Shown in pieces: positions 55,101 to 64,000 of a stretch of 64,000 bases of DNA. A program made the translations under genes and the position numbers. Source of the DNA: Sphaerosporella brunnea. Its lineage: Eukaryota; Ascomycota; Pezizomycetes; Pezizales; Pyronemataceae. Position 1 is the first letter of the stretch. Each line of letters begins with the position of its first letter. The DNA lies in the NCBI GenBank assembly GCA_008704415.1, contig VXIS01000027.1, positions 186,001-250,000 on the forward strand. The letters are read 5' to 3'. Under the pieces are notes generated by a model that searched no databases, was not told where the DNA came from, and was given only the letters and a program-made list of their open reading frames with translations.

Positions 55101-56693
55101 ATGACTTCGAACGCAAATAAGAAGAGAAAACCCTGCCCCCACTGTCCAAAAAGTGTAGAGGAGCGCAACTTCGCCAGACATATGCGGAATGTAAGATCTG
55201 GCCAGGTGGTGGATAGGTGGTAGGCTAACAAACGTACAGGCCCACCACGTTTACGAGTGTTCATTGCACGGGTGGCAGAAGGCGAACACGTACCCGACGA
55301 AAAATCGCGGTGAACTGCGGTGCGGCTGCGATCAGCAATTGCGTCTTGGCAAACCCGAGTGGTGGAGAACGTGGAACCTGGCGAAGCAATCCTTGGCCAA
55401 ATCTCTTGAGGCCGAGGTCGGCGAGCAAGCTGACGTTGTCCAGCAGGCGGGTGATGACGTCGAGCAGACGCCCAATGAGCACGAACTCGATGGTAATGTC
55501 GATGCTGTCCAGCAGCCGGCGCCCGTTGAGAACGGACTCGAGGGTAATGGCGATGTTGGCCGTATGCCCGATGAGAACGGACTCGAGGATGTCGATGCTG
55601 TCCAGCAGGCGACGGCCGACGAGAACGGACTCGAGGATGTCGATGGTGTCCAGCAGGCGGCGCCCGAGCGTAATGCCAATGTTGTTTACCAAGCTGCTGC
55701 CGTCGACCCTTTGCCTTCACTGCAAGGCCTCTTGATTGCCGATCAGCCGTCCAGGTTTCGGCCCCCCGTGGGTATGGATCGCTCCCAGCGATCGGCACCG
55801 ATGGGTGTTTAAGATTCGAGGCGCAAGAACGCGTCATGCTCGTAGAGCCCACTGCCAAACACCTCGACAAGCTGCTTGAGCGGCGATGCCAGGAAATAGC
55901 CGAAAAAGAACTCGAGGAACAGGCAGCAGAGGCTGACGCAGTGGCACAGGAGACCTTTGACAAGGCGCTCTCGAGACACCGTGTTACGACCGTCGCCTGC
56001 ATCCGAGAGATGGATGGCGTTAAATCCATCGGCTGGACTCCGGGATCGAGGGACGTGACCTACGGTGGCAAAGCGGTGTGCAGCTTCGACACGGTTTGTA
56101 TCGTTTCCGAATTCGCTGCAACGATGGCGAGATTGCTGGAGCACCGGGACCAAGCGCGTCCTCTGGTGCTGTTTCTCCGCGGCCAGTCCGGGAGCGGAAA
56201 GACGTGGCTGCCGCGCAAGCTTCTCGAACCTTTGGAAGGCGCACAAGTCTCCATCACTTCGGTTGAAGGTGCTGCGGCCCCACGTATCCTTCCGAAGGAC
56301 AAAGCCAAGCGGGAGATGATCACGCCGAAATTGCTCGACTTCGTGGCCCGCTGGTCGAAGGCGGCGAAGATGGCGGCGAACGAGAGTTCGTCACGAGCGG
56401 TTGTTGCCTACAGCATGGACGGTCTCCTCTTGATCGACATGCCAGGCGGAGAAGAGATGGAAGAACGTTCCGCGGAAACTCGGATGATCAACACCACCAA
56501 TATGGAGGTGCTGGCTACCCTCGATGCTTTCCACTGCGGGAAGTTCTGCCGATCCTTCGAACGCAACCACGCTGTCAAGTTCGTCTTGGACGCCTTAAAA
56601 AAGGCCAGGGTGCGTGTCCTCGTTGCCACGGTAGTGCGCGATACGGATCGAGCAACCGCAAGGCTTTCGCGCCTTTGGCGGACCGACTCTTGA
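55101..56693 (+). CDS. C2H2-like finger, acidic repeats and shortened kinesin-like motor domain
   Basis: Exon 1 (55101-55190) starts MTSNANKKRKPCPHCPKSVE. Intron 55191-55239 (GTAAGA...CAG) is well supported: it joins a finger with C-X2-C-X11-H-X4-H. Exon 2 carries CGC and WWRTWNLAK, then four to five 15-18-residue acidic repeats (DENGLEDVDAVQQ type, about residues 85-165). It ends at TAA 55812 if unspliced. The next frame (ATG 55836 to TGA 56693, 285 aa) begins only 23 bp later. A candidate intron, 55755-55813, would fuse both into 494 residues. The last part follows the kinesin motor signature order: a CSFDTV strand, P-loop GQSGSGKT (fusion residues 325-332), switch I NESSSR (391-396), switch II LLIDMPGGEE, then INTTNMEVLATLDAF like 'INKSLSALG'. 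It is much shorter than a normal motor. ATP binding is likely; microtubule motility is unproven. The donor GTTTCG is unusual, so two genes or a frameshift remain possible. Confidence 0.62.
55440..55672 (+). repeat. In-frame minisatellite encoding acidic repeats
   Basis: Units of about 48 nt (GAGAACGGACTCGAGGATGT, CGATGCTGTCCAGCAGGCG) are repeated with variation inside the coding region. All copies keep the frame, giving ENGLEDVDAVQQ-type repeats. Confidence 0.75.
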
Positions 56694-57552
56694 GGCAGCC
56701 GGACAACCGGGCATAGCGGCATCTGTCGTTTGGCGGTACCAGCTCACGCAGCGTGTTTGTTTCGCGAGTGAGAGGTCTGGTTGTTGGTGGTGCGTTGAGC
56801 TAACGTGGAGGGGCAGCGGGGGAGGAGCAGAGTGGGAGGAGGGGGGCTGAGTCAGTACCTTTTTCCTGGTGAAGCTATTAGGGGATCCAGGTTTTTTAAC
56901 GGCTGACAAGATGCCCGGGGGAGGGGGGTTATATAGTGCAGATAGCAAATATAATATGGGTGCGTGATAATCGTGTGACGATCCAGGAATCTATCTCACT
57001 TTCAACTAACTTCTGCCGCGACCACCTTCCCACATGTTGACGATAATCAATAGAGTGGTGAGCGAGTGTGAGAACTTTGAGGAAGCCGGTCTTGCGTCTT
57101 CTAAACAAGATGCACTCTATAAAATTGTACGGCATATGTCCTGCATACCGCTTCGAAACCTGCGAACAGAGCAGGATACCACCGTATTTTTGAGTTGTTC
57201 AGGATACCACGACATGAGCGATCACCCATTCCGTGAACGTGAACCCGCGTTGAATGTAGAACCTCCTCCACCACTCCATCTCTCCAACCGCCGGACGTAC
57301 TGTCCAGATTGCCTTGCAACGACCTCAACCCACCCCCTCCCCCCCACCGTCACCCCGTTGTTTTGCCCACGCTGCGCTGAATGTAGAGGTCCAACACTCG
57401 CCCTCCGGCGTTGGACTAACGCTAAACTTTATCTCCTCTCTCAATCTTATCGTCGGTCAACACGGCCGTCAAGCACCCGTGTTGGAATAAGCTGGGGTTG
57501 CCCGAAGCATTCGTATCATGAGAGTCTCGCACGATATCGCCGTGTCTCGCGT

Positions 57553-57665
57553 AGTGATGCACACGAGCCGGCTCGAGCTGAGCCGTGGGGTCGGCTCGTC
57601 CAGGCTCGGCTCATCACGACTTCGGCTCGAGTCGCCATACAATTTGCCATGCGCGAGCCGGTATA
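57553..57665. repeat. GAGCC/GGCTC-rich dispersed repeat, with terminus
   Basis: AGTGATGCACACGAGCCGGC opens the copy, matching the inverse of the terminus seen near 1690 (GCTCGTGTCCATCACC). CTCGAGCTGAGCC and AGGCTCGGCTCATCACGACT follow. The right part ends near GCGCGAGCCGGTAT. Confidence 0.5.
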
Positions 57666-58294
57666 AAACGAGGAGGTCGACGGACGTGAGATGCTGCGCA
57701 CTTCCATATACAAATCAATCCTCACGGGCGGCCGAGTCCTCCACCCATCATTCGATGTCTGACAACTCCGACCCGGAATCAAGGCCTTCGAGTCCGAGCG
57801 CAGCTTCTTGCTGTGCGTCTATTCCCCTGGCCTCCCCCCATCCAGGTCCCCATCCATGTCTCCTGCCACAACTGCGTCCTGGTGAGCCTCGCCGCCACCG
57901 TAGATGTCCCAGTCGCTCTCACGCTTCTGCTTGAGCCAGCTTTTGAGCAGCAAAACGGCGCTGCTGCATTCCTCCAGCAAGCGGTTGTGTGTCATAATAT
58001 CTCCCATCCTGTCAAAAAGACGATCAGCCATCGGCATCCGCAGGAAAGATGAACGAACTACTGAGAAAATAAGTGTCTACTGGGCACGCTGGCGACGGGA
58101 ATGGTCAGATAATCGCGGACCATTTTTGCGACAATGGGAGAGCGGTGGTCATTTGCTTTCCACTACCCAAGAGGGTGTGCGGCCATGGTGTGGTTGACGG
58201 GGCGTACGTGACGACGGTGGGTCGACGTCGTGCAAGGGGTCGGGATATGTGGTTGGGCGGACCAGCCAACCCACCGGATGTTTGTATGTCCCAA

Positions 58295-58430
58295 CATCTC
58301 GCAGCTCAAGTCAAAAGCTCGAGCCTAAGCTCGGCTTACTGGGCAGCCGGCTCGAGCCAGCTCGGCTCATCAGCAATTCGGCTCATACCGGCTCGGCTCA
58401 TGTCTTGATGTGCTCCTACACCTGGCTCTG
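58295..58430. repeat. GAGCC/GGCTC-rich dispersed repeat
   Basis: AAAAGCTCGAGCCTAAGCTC, then CCGGCTCGAGCCAGCTCGGC and CATACCGGCTCGGCTCATGT. It belongs to the same family as the other five copies; the borders are unclear. Confidence 0.45.
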
Positions 58431-58579
58431 AGCCTGCCGGTACTCGACATCCTTGGCTCGCAGATGCGATCCTATCGAGCGCGATGAGACCCGGGGCACA
58501 AAAATCGTGGTTTTCTCCTCACCTTAGTGATTTCTTCCGGGTTCTGAGGTGCACTGCTAATGGTCAATCAGGCAGCCTT

Positions 58580-59010
58580 CTATTTGGTGTCTGAGGGGTG
58601 TTTAAGACCACGGGGGGTCGTGGGGGTCTTGCTGGAGGTAGGGGAGTTGCGGGCATCTCCAACTTCAAGGCTAGCACGCACTCCTTCGAGGGTCTCGCGC
58701 AGCTCTGGAATATTGGCCAAAGGTTTATATCTAAACTGCTTGTTGGAGGGATTTCTCTGTATTGACGATTAATATCGCGGCAGATTTATGAAAGAAGTAC
58801 CTACGAACCAAGATTTCTGCGGCCCAAACGCTGTCTGGTGCAGTCACCACACCCCTTGCAGCGTCCCATCCAAAGCCGCTAAGCGACTGCAGTCGCCTCC
58901 ACGCATCATACTTTTTCTTGAGAGCGTCAAGCTTTCCTTGACAGCGATCGCTGTTCAATATATCACGTTGGGAGTCGGAAGACCCACTAAAACGGACCGA
59001 TCCATGTCCG
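58580..59010 (-). CDS. Myb/SANT-like DNA-binding protein, C-terminal part
   Basis: On the minus strand the frame gives CQGKLDALKKKYDAWRRLQS, LSGFGWDAARGVVTAPDSVW and AAEIL. An intron (58757-58808, 52 nt, GTTCGT...ACAG) follows, then RNPSNKQFRYKPLANIPELR and a Ser/Thr/Pro-rich tail to TAG at 58580. The order 'KK.Y...L...SGFGWD....VTA.D.VW......NP....FR.KPL' is the signature of fungal Myb/SANT-like domain proteins, many of them linked to PIF/Harbinger elements. Such proteins bind DNA in the nucleus. The N-terminal half with the first SANT tryptophans was not found. The frame is open upstream through GSVRFSGSSDSQRDILNSD to about 59010 without an ATG, so the start lies in an unresolved exon or the gene is truncated. 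It could also be spliced to 59047-59592. Confidence 0.62.
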
Positions 59011-59046
59011 TCAAATCCAAACGCGCCCTAAACACGATGAGAGTGC

Positions 59047-59592
59047 CTAAGACATCGATCCGCCAAATGAGAAGGTAACCGCAGAAACAGTGCCATTGGC
59101 GTTGAGGTTCCAGTCAATGTCCACGCCTTGATAATTGGGCACATCGACGTTAATGGGCCTGGTGTTTCCCTGAACCGCCGACGCCGGGAGGCAAACACTG
59201 TCGGAAGCACTGGTGTCGCTCTTGAGCTTCGGAACCTTCCGAGGATTGCCATTTTCGATCCTCATCTGCTGGTGATATCAGAGCGAATGATCTTGGTTGT
59301 CGGGGTCAGGGGGTTGACCTTGGCCTTGCGCTTGCGCTTGTGTTTCTTGACACCGACCTGACGCTGGAATCGAGGGCACTCTTGTATGGTTGTCAGGCAA
59401 GGCTCGATAGAGTCGAAGAGGTAGTTGTATACCGGTGGCTAGAGAGATTTCCCCGTCAACAGCGCGAGTCGAAACAGCAGCGTCAAGAGCGTCAGCCACC
59501 GGTGTCACAACTGCAGCGTCAGCAGCAGCACCAGCCGGAGCGCGTCCTTGAATTAAACTGCGAATGAATGCGGCGATGATATGAACAGACAT
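59047..59592 (-). CDS. Hypothetical protein, three exons, 143 aa
   Basis: The start ATG is at 59592, after a CT-rich leader. Exon 1 59592-59500 gives 31 residues. Intron 59439-59499 (61 nt, GTGGCT...CTCTAG) and exon 2 59438-59319 give PPVYNYLFDSIEPCLTTIQE and a basic KKHKRKRKAK run. Intron 59266-59318 (53 nt, GTCAAC...AGCAG) and exon 3 59265-59047 give MRIENGNPRKVPKLKSDTSA and end INVDVPNYQGVDIDWNLN, ANGTVSAVTFSFGGSMS. All junctions are in phase. The basic run suggests nuclear localisation. I do not recognise the family. The Myb/SANT-like frame follows closely on the same strand, so both could be parts of one gene whose last intron I could not place. Confidence 0.5.
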
Positions 59593-60228
59593 CGAAGAAC
59601 GAAAAAAAGAAGAGATGGAAGGCGAGAAGCAGGGAGGTTGTTGATGGTATAGATGGAGAGATGTGTGTGTGTCAAGAGCGTGGGTAGAAGTGTTGATTGC
59701 GGGGAACGGAGCCTGGCGCTTGGTTCTGCCTTTTAAGAGGCAAAACGAAATCTAGCCGGCTTACATTTAACCCTAGGGTATCTCCATAGATATCCTAGTT
59801 TTATCGTGTTACACCCGTTCACACTCGGATCTCTACACAGTAATACAGCATTCCACCTCCTGCCAACGACAGATCACCCTGAGCATCAATACGCGGTAAG
59901 AAACGAAGCTGATTTGAGGCAAGGCAGTGGCACCGCCTCGAATGGAAACACAATTGAAAAAGGGGTGACATCCGGACAGCTCCACGCACAAACTGTCGAC
60001 ACTGCGACAGCCTCTCTCACCGGCGGCGTGCATGGTTGGCATAACCCAGTTTCTGTACGATGCACCTCACGATTCCCGACAACCCGTCAATTTACGCCGC
60101 AAAAGCACTCAAAACCAGCGCCCTGACAACCCACCAAACATAACCCCACCTCCCTCTCGAGCTCAATCCTACTTGTCAACAACCCACCCCCACACCTACC
60201 CTCACCTCACCAATATCACCAGCTACAA
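59593..60228. other. Divergent intergenic region between the 59047-59592 gene and cenH3
   Basis: The two genes start in opposite directions from this 636-bp stretch. A CT-rich tract lies directly upstream of the minus-strand gene. The 47-bp repeat shared with 54918-54964 lies at 59808-59855. Before cenH3 there is a C-rich leader (CACCTACCCTCACCTCACCA). Confidence 0.45.
59808..59855 (+). repeat. Dispersed 47-bp repeat, second copy
   Basis: GTTACACCCGTTCACACTCG, GATCTCTACACAGTAATACA and GCATTC pair with 54918-54964. Confidence 0.6.
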
Positions 60229-60851
60229 ATGCCGATCACCGGACAAGTGGCGCGCAAGCAAATCGTGCCTTCGCGGAACCACACGACCGGTGAGCATAGC
60301 CGCGCCGCTACGTTCCCTCATATCTGACTCCAGAAGGCAGCGGCGTCAACCGTGCTTCCAGTGGCCGCTCCCAGTTTCGGCCGAAAGGTACGTGTCGCAC
60401 GAGTCTTCCAAACACGCCTAGTAACGCGACGACAGATCCCGCCTCCGTGCGCGCCAATCGCCCTCTCAAGTCTGGCCAGAAGGCGCTCAAAGAGATCCGC
60501 ATGTACCAGAAGTCGACGGAGCTGTTGATGCGCAAGCTTGCGTTCTCGCGACTGGTGCGTGGTGTTGTTTCTTCCTCGGAGCACGGCTGACGGTGCGACT
60601 GATAGGTGCGCGAGATCGCCGCCGCGTATACCGGCGGTATACACCTCGGCGTTCAGGGCGGCAACGCTGATGGGACGCTTCGTTGGCAGTCGACGGCTAT
60701 CCAGGCGTTGCAGGAGACCTCGGAGGCGTTCTTGGTCCATCTGTTTGAGCATGCTAATCTCTGCGCTATCCATGCGAAGCGTGTTACCATCATGAAGCAG
60801 GATCTGCGTTTGGCTAGGCGGCTGCGTGGCGCTTGGGGAGGCCTGGGTTGA
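60229..60851 (+). CDS. cenH3: Centromeric histone H3 variant (CENP-A/CenH3)
   Basis: Three exons (60229-60289, 60334-60554, 60606-60851) with introns of 44 and 51 nt give 175 residues. The tail (1-63) is basic and Ser/Thr-rich, unlike the canonical H3 tail. The fold begins with [20 protein letters not shown] (63-82), then [16 protein letters not shown], a long loop 1 ([16 protein letters not shown]), [39 protein letters not shown] and [26 protein letters not shown] and TIMxxD separate CENP-A from H3 (LRFQSSA, EAYLVxLFE, TIQxKD). The protein replaces H3 in centromeric nucleosomes and founds the kinetochore. Loop 1 is about 13 residues longer than in H3. The core exons are certain; exon 1 and the first intron rest on splice signals and phase. 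Confidence 0.88.
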
Positions 60852-61593
60852 ACCCGCTGCAGTATTTGAACCATTCAGAGGTTGGCGGTCTTGCCATACA
60901 TCAAGCGATCACACATACTTCGGACGTATTTCCGGGTCCACGATTCATGTGCGGATTCTTTCGCTCCGTCCGTGAACTCTATCGCCGCCCACTCCGTTTT
61001 TTGAAGCTTCTTGTGAACCCCAGAGATCGTCATGGAGCGGCCATACAATGATTGTTCGCAGTCAACCCTGCAAAGTACTGAGCGGTGTGCGAACGACTCC
61101 GTGAGATAAGATTAAATCCTCTCTTGGTGGTGATTGCCGGTGCTGGGATTACAGTGACCCCACGAACGTGTACAGGACCAGAAACAAAGGTTGATGAGGC
61201 GTCACAGCCCCAAGAGAAGGGATGATCTGATTACGGTTTATCTCAAGCTCCCCGTATCACGGTCGTCGCTTGACTGAACTGCCAACAGCTACACGGTGAT
61301 TCCGCAGAGCCCATCAATCGGTTGAATACAGTACCAAAAAGCCCCTGTTGGTGTCGGCCGCAGGCGTTCTGGATTTACTTGAACGCCCTACTATTTCCGC
61401 ATGATTGATAATTTTGCCGTCATATAAATGATTTATTGCGATAACTGCGCACTTCATCAAATATTGCGCTTCAACGTCATTCTCATCAGCACGCTGTGTG
61501 TTTTTTTTTCCGTGCTCACTGTAACGCTGCTTTCCTATTGGTCATCTACCGGGTTCAACCAACGCGAGATTTGAGCATTCGACTCAACACGCA

Positions 61594-61785
61594 CTGTTCT
61601 CAATTCCGTGTGATGTCAATGCAGAGTGATATAACTCGCTACGTCGCGTAAGTACGCAGTGCGAGGAACCACACATATCCACGGGCTTCCCGTCAATACG
61701 CACTGATTTCATTTCGAAGTGCGAGGAGCCATGGGTATCCACGCGATTGTCACCAGCGCGCATTGTTTTCGGTTCAATGTGCTGT
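61594..61785. repeat. Diverged tandem repeat, about 65-75-bp unit
   Basis: Copies share a CGCACTG-TT(C/T)-ATT-CG start, GTGCGAGGA(A/G)CCA and TATCCACG(G/C)G. Three starts are seen near 61594, 61713 and 61758. Confidence 0.5.
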
Positions 61786-62045
61786 AAGTGCTGTTTACCT
61801 TCTAGCTTCCTCTGAATCTGGATGTTTCCTGAATAAGCCTGAGCACCGTTCAGTGGAGGACCGAGTGCTGGTTAGTGAGTTTTCGACCGACAACTCTCTG
61901 CTTCCCTCCCACCTCGACGACAACCCTCTATTTCTCTCCACTCGTGGTTCTTGCCGATCTCGCGACGCTGCATCGACGCATCTCTAAGATGGAGTAAGTC
62001 ATGTCAGCCTCCTCCCGCTACTCTAAATTCCCGCTGCTCTCGCAC

Positions 62046-62135
62046 AAATATCGGATACCGAAATATAGGATAGGTACAGAAATATAGGATACAGAAATAG
62101 AGGATCTGGAAAAATAGGATATGGAAATGTAGAAA
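62046..62135. repeat. Minisatellite, 15-16-nt unit
   Basis: Five to six imperfect copies of GGATACAGAAATATA stand in a row (GGATACCGAAATATA, GGATAGGTACAGAAATATA, GGATACAGAAATAGA, GGATCTGGAAAAATA, GGATATGGAAATGTA). Confidence 0.8.
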
Positions 62136-62947
62136 CTCTGTCAACATCCGGCACATCTGCTGCGTTTAGAAAAATTGGAATTCATCTGATCCGGTAAATT
62201 CGGTTCAATCCGGAGTCTATCGATGACGGCATTTTTTTAAACCCAGCATTGATACCGCATATCAGCGGCAGTTGCATAACTGCGATTTCGCGCGATTCCT
62301 GTCGTGTTATCCACTGATCGACATCATTCAACTCAATGCACGATACTTTCTCCCTCGAATTGTACGCAAATACTAGCAGTTCATACAATAAAGATTGCAC
62401 AAATAACCGCCTAAAGAATCGAGTCTCGCATAATGCTACCCTGTTTGGAATGATGTAGATCTACGGTACTGATGCGGCGGACAGAAACAGAGGCTTTTTG
62501 GTACAGTATTTAGTTTTGCCTGCCTACATCTGCTGTTTTGCAGCAATTCACCGCTTCAGGACACCCAGTCGGATACACCGCCGGTACTTTCGTACGAAAA
62601 CTCCCCCCTGGTAAGCAGGCGGCGGCGCCCGCTGCACAGGCCCACCGTTAGAAAATGAACAGTCGAAAAAGGCGTCGCAGAACTAATGACAGAAAACACT
62701 TTCATCTCCAAAGGCCAGATCCACTCACTTCGAAATACACAAGTCTCGAGGGCCTCATCGATATGGTCCTACATCTGTGCTCCACCAGTGGTCAAGCGCA
62801 GACTCGCCGGCAGCGCATGTAAGCCTCGTCGCTCGAAAGTGTCCACGCTGCCACCGCCAATCCCAGTGGCAACTGGGTCTTGGTCCATACAAATTTCCCT
62901 ACTTTCGTTCTCTGAAACGTTTTGTTCTCAGTTCGGCATCGCGGCTG

Positions 62948-63100
62948 CAGGGCTGTCAATAGTCCGGCCGCCCGCCAGGTCAAACCGGGCCCCACGGAGT
63001 GGGTCAGGCCGGGCGGATGATGCGGAAAGCCTGATAGGATCGGGCCGGTGTAAGAAAAGTCTGGATATCCGATAGGAGCCGACCGGCGCCGGGTACGCCT
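62948..63100. mobile_element. Possible hAT-like terminus, one end only
   Basis: CAGGGCTGTCAATAG followed by GGCCGCCCGCCAGGTCAAAC and further GGxC-rich words resembles the terminal and subterminal structure of hAT elements. A matching second end (CTATTGACAGCCCTG) is not found before 64000. Confidence 0.35.
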
Positions 63101-63157
63101 GGTCAATATCGGTTCGATCAGCAGAGGTCCCACAGCGGATGGAAGTCGCGCAGCCGG

Positions 63158-63217
63158 TCGTCAAGAACACGCTGGCACGCTCTAGATCTGCCGAGAACGC
63201 GCGGCGGCTGTCCTAGA
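63158..63217 (+). repeat. Dispersed repeat shared with 54835-54895
   Basis: AGAACACGCTGGCACGCTCT and AGATCTGCCGAGAACGCGCG pair with the copy at 54835, same orientation. Confidence 0.6.
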
Positions 63218-63484
63218 CGGTTTTGGGTTTGGTCCTCAGGCCGCCCCCTGTGCTGGCTCACCGGAAGCCTGAGTTGTAGGCATACGACAACTGGAGCTAG
63301 GACAATCGGTTGCGGACCGGAAGAGAGTGAATTGAACTCACCGGACGCCTGAGTTGAGGGCATAAGACGACTGCAGCTTGGATGATCGCTTGCGGACCGA
63401 AAGGGAGCGTGCTAAGCTACTTTAGTGGGTTGGAGTCGAGGAGGCAAGACCGTCTCACTTCGCCGCAAATTACGCAGCCAAATA

Positions 63485-63540
63485 CTACCTTACTTAATAA
63501 TCATCATAATCATGATAATAATGGTAATAATGAAAAAAAG
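63485..63540. repeat. AT-rich trinucleotide-like tract at the SINE 3' end
   Basis: ATAATCATCATAATCATGAT and ATAATGGTAATAATG, then an A-run. On the minus strand this forms the tail of the SINE that ends here. Confidence 0.6.
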
Positions 63541-63850
63541 TTGCACATTTATGTATGCCCGTTACCGGGGTTACCAGCTCCACTGCGGCCTCGCTGCCTC
63601 CTGTCTCAAACCGTAATTGCAGTGAATGGTAACCGGGGCATTACAAACCAGCGTCTCTGCCTGGCTAATCAGTGCAGATCCCGCTGTCGGACAACCCTGC
63701 TCACCCCGGCACACACGTGACGGGGCCCCTCAATACTGTCTCCGCAGGGGGTTCCAGCCGGGCTCGAACGCGGCGGCTGCCACATTGAGCTTGAGGTCCG
63801 GACTGCGGAAACAGGTCAGCTAACCATTGCGCCACGAAGGCGCGTGCGTT
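63530..63850 (-). mobile_element. tRNA-derived SINE, copy 2
   Basis: On the minus strand the copy begins ACGCACGCGCCTTCGTGGCG and has an A box (TGGCGCAATGGTTAGCTGAC) and a B box (GCGTTCGAGCCCGG). The body is shared with 15511-15835 (GTGCCGGGGTGAGCAGG, GGGATCTGCACTGATTAGCC, GCCGCAGTGGAGCTGGTAAC). It ends in a T-run and an ATT/ATG-rich tail. The boxes are closer to the polymerase III consensus than in copy 1. Confidence 0.75.
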
Positions 63851-64000
63851 GGTTGACATGTTTCGCCTGCCTTGTACCCTCTCACGTGGCGCCACAACGC
63901 CAGCCAGTGCTGTAGAGCTGACTGCGCAATTGATTTACTACGCCGGCTGCACCTACTGCTTGCTGCGATACGCCACAATTGATTATAAAATATGATATAT

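Larger units (their letters stand above)
56694..58579. other. Intergenic region with two GC-rich palindromic repeats
   Basis: Plus-strand frames (57034-57666) and a minus-strand frame (57819-58037, MADRLFDRMGDIMTHNRLLE) look coding in part, but I cannot assign them. Two GAGCC/GGCTC repeats lie at 57553-57665 and 58295-58430. Confidence 0.35.
60852..63529. other. Intergenic, repeat-bearing, no gene recognised
   Basis: The stretch holds diverged tandem repeats at 61594-61785, a 15-16-nt minisatellite at 62046-62135, a hAT-like terminus near 62948 and the repeat 63158-63217. Frames such as 62686-63075 have no recognised motif. Confidence 0.4.

Noticed and set aside
55812..55836. Bicistronic arrangement of two genes 23 bp apart
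   Set aside because: Unlikely in a fungal nuclear genome; a spliced or frameshifted single gene explains the spacing better, though this is not proven.
57034..57666. 210-codon frame with CPDC and CPRC pairs as a zinc protein
   Set aside because: The frame runs into a GAGCC/GGCTC repeat, and spacing and composition do not match a known finger.
63720..63850. True tRNA gene on the minus strand
   Set aside because: A and B boxes are present, but there is no cloverleaf of tRNA length, and the segment is part of a repeated 320-bp unit, so it is a SINE head.
1..64000. CRISPR arrays, bacterial operons or phage genes
   Set aside because: None seen; introns, CenH3 and fungal transposons show a eukaryotic nuclear sequence.

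Overview
The window reads as nuclear DNA of a filamentous Dikarya fungus. The supported introns are short (about 44 to 61 nt, GT...AG). A centromeric histone H3 variant has the [13 protein letters not shown] and HAKRVTIM blocks typical of fungal CenH3. The mobile elements are fungal types: chromodomain Ty3/gypsy elements, LINEs with a terminal RNase H domain (Tad-like), hAT and Tc1/mariner elements, and a tRNA-derived SINE. Ascomycota is my guess; nothing in the sequence fixes the class. The window is gene-poor and transposon-rich, with many broken genes.

Layout. 1-5435: mostly non-coding, with a decayed Ty1/copia fragment (minus strand, about 2.9-3.7 kb) and one intact-looking hypothetical gene (4883-5413, minus). 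5436-15045: a nested LTR-retrotransposon cluster. Gypsy-1 (5436-13303) has two 281-bp LTRs, gag and a broken pol, and is itself interrupted by a 2.3-kb TG...CA insertion with a 5-bp target duplication. Gypsy-2 (13304-15045) is a 3' half interrupted by an inverted solo LTR with its own 5-bp duplication. 15.1-17.8 kb: LINE remnants, a small hAT-like MITE, a SINE and an LTR fragment. 18.6-19.3 kb: an ankyrin-repeat gene with a frameshifted F-box-like start. 22.5-23.85 kb: a Tc1/mariner element with intact ends and a dead transposase. 27.4-28.4 kb: a UDP-glucose pyrophosphorylase pseudogene that still carries an intron. 28.8-29.6 kb: a 5'-truncated LINE with a 14-bp target duplication. 29.7-39.1 kb: largely empty, with a non-autonomous hAT element and LINE tails. 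39.2-41.8 kb: a complete hAT transposon with open transposase, terminal inverted repeats and an exact 8-bp duplication, inserted in a host reading frame. 42.2-55 kb: mostly unassigned sequence, a LINE fragment and a coiled-coil pseudogene. 55.1-60.9 kb is the main host gene cluster: a zinc-finger/kinesin-like gene, a Myb/SANT-like gene, a small three-exon gene and the centromeric histone gene. 61-64 kb: tandem repeats, a hAT-like terminus and a second SINE in inverse orientation.

The most interesting items are (1) a predicted protein joining a C2H2-like finger, an acidic repeat region and a strongly shortened kinesin-like motor (55101-56693); (2) the CenH3 gene only 3.5 kb away, with an unusually long loop 1; (3) the complete hAT element with small relatives elsewhere in the window; and (4) nested insertions whose relative order can be read from their target duplications. 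All family assignments come from motifs read by eye. No database search or alignment program was run.
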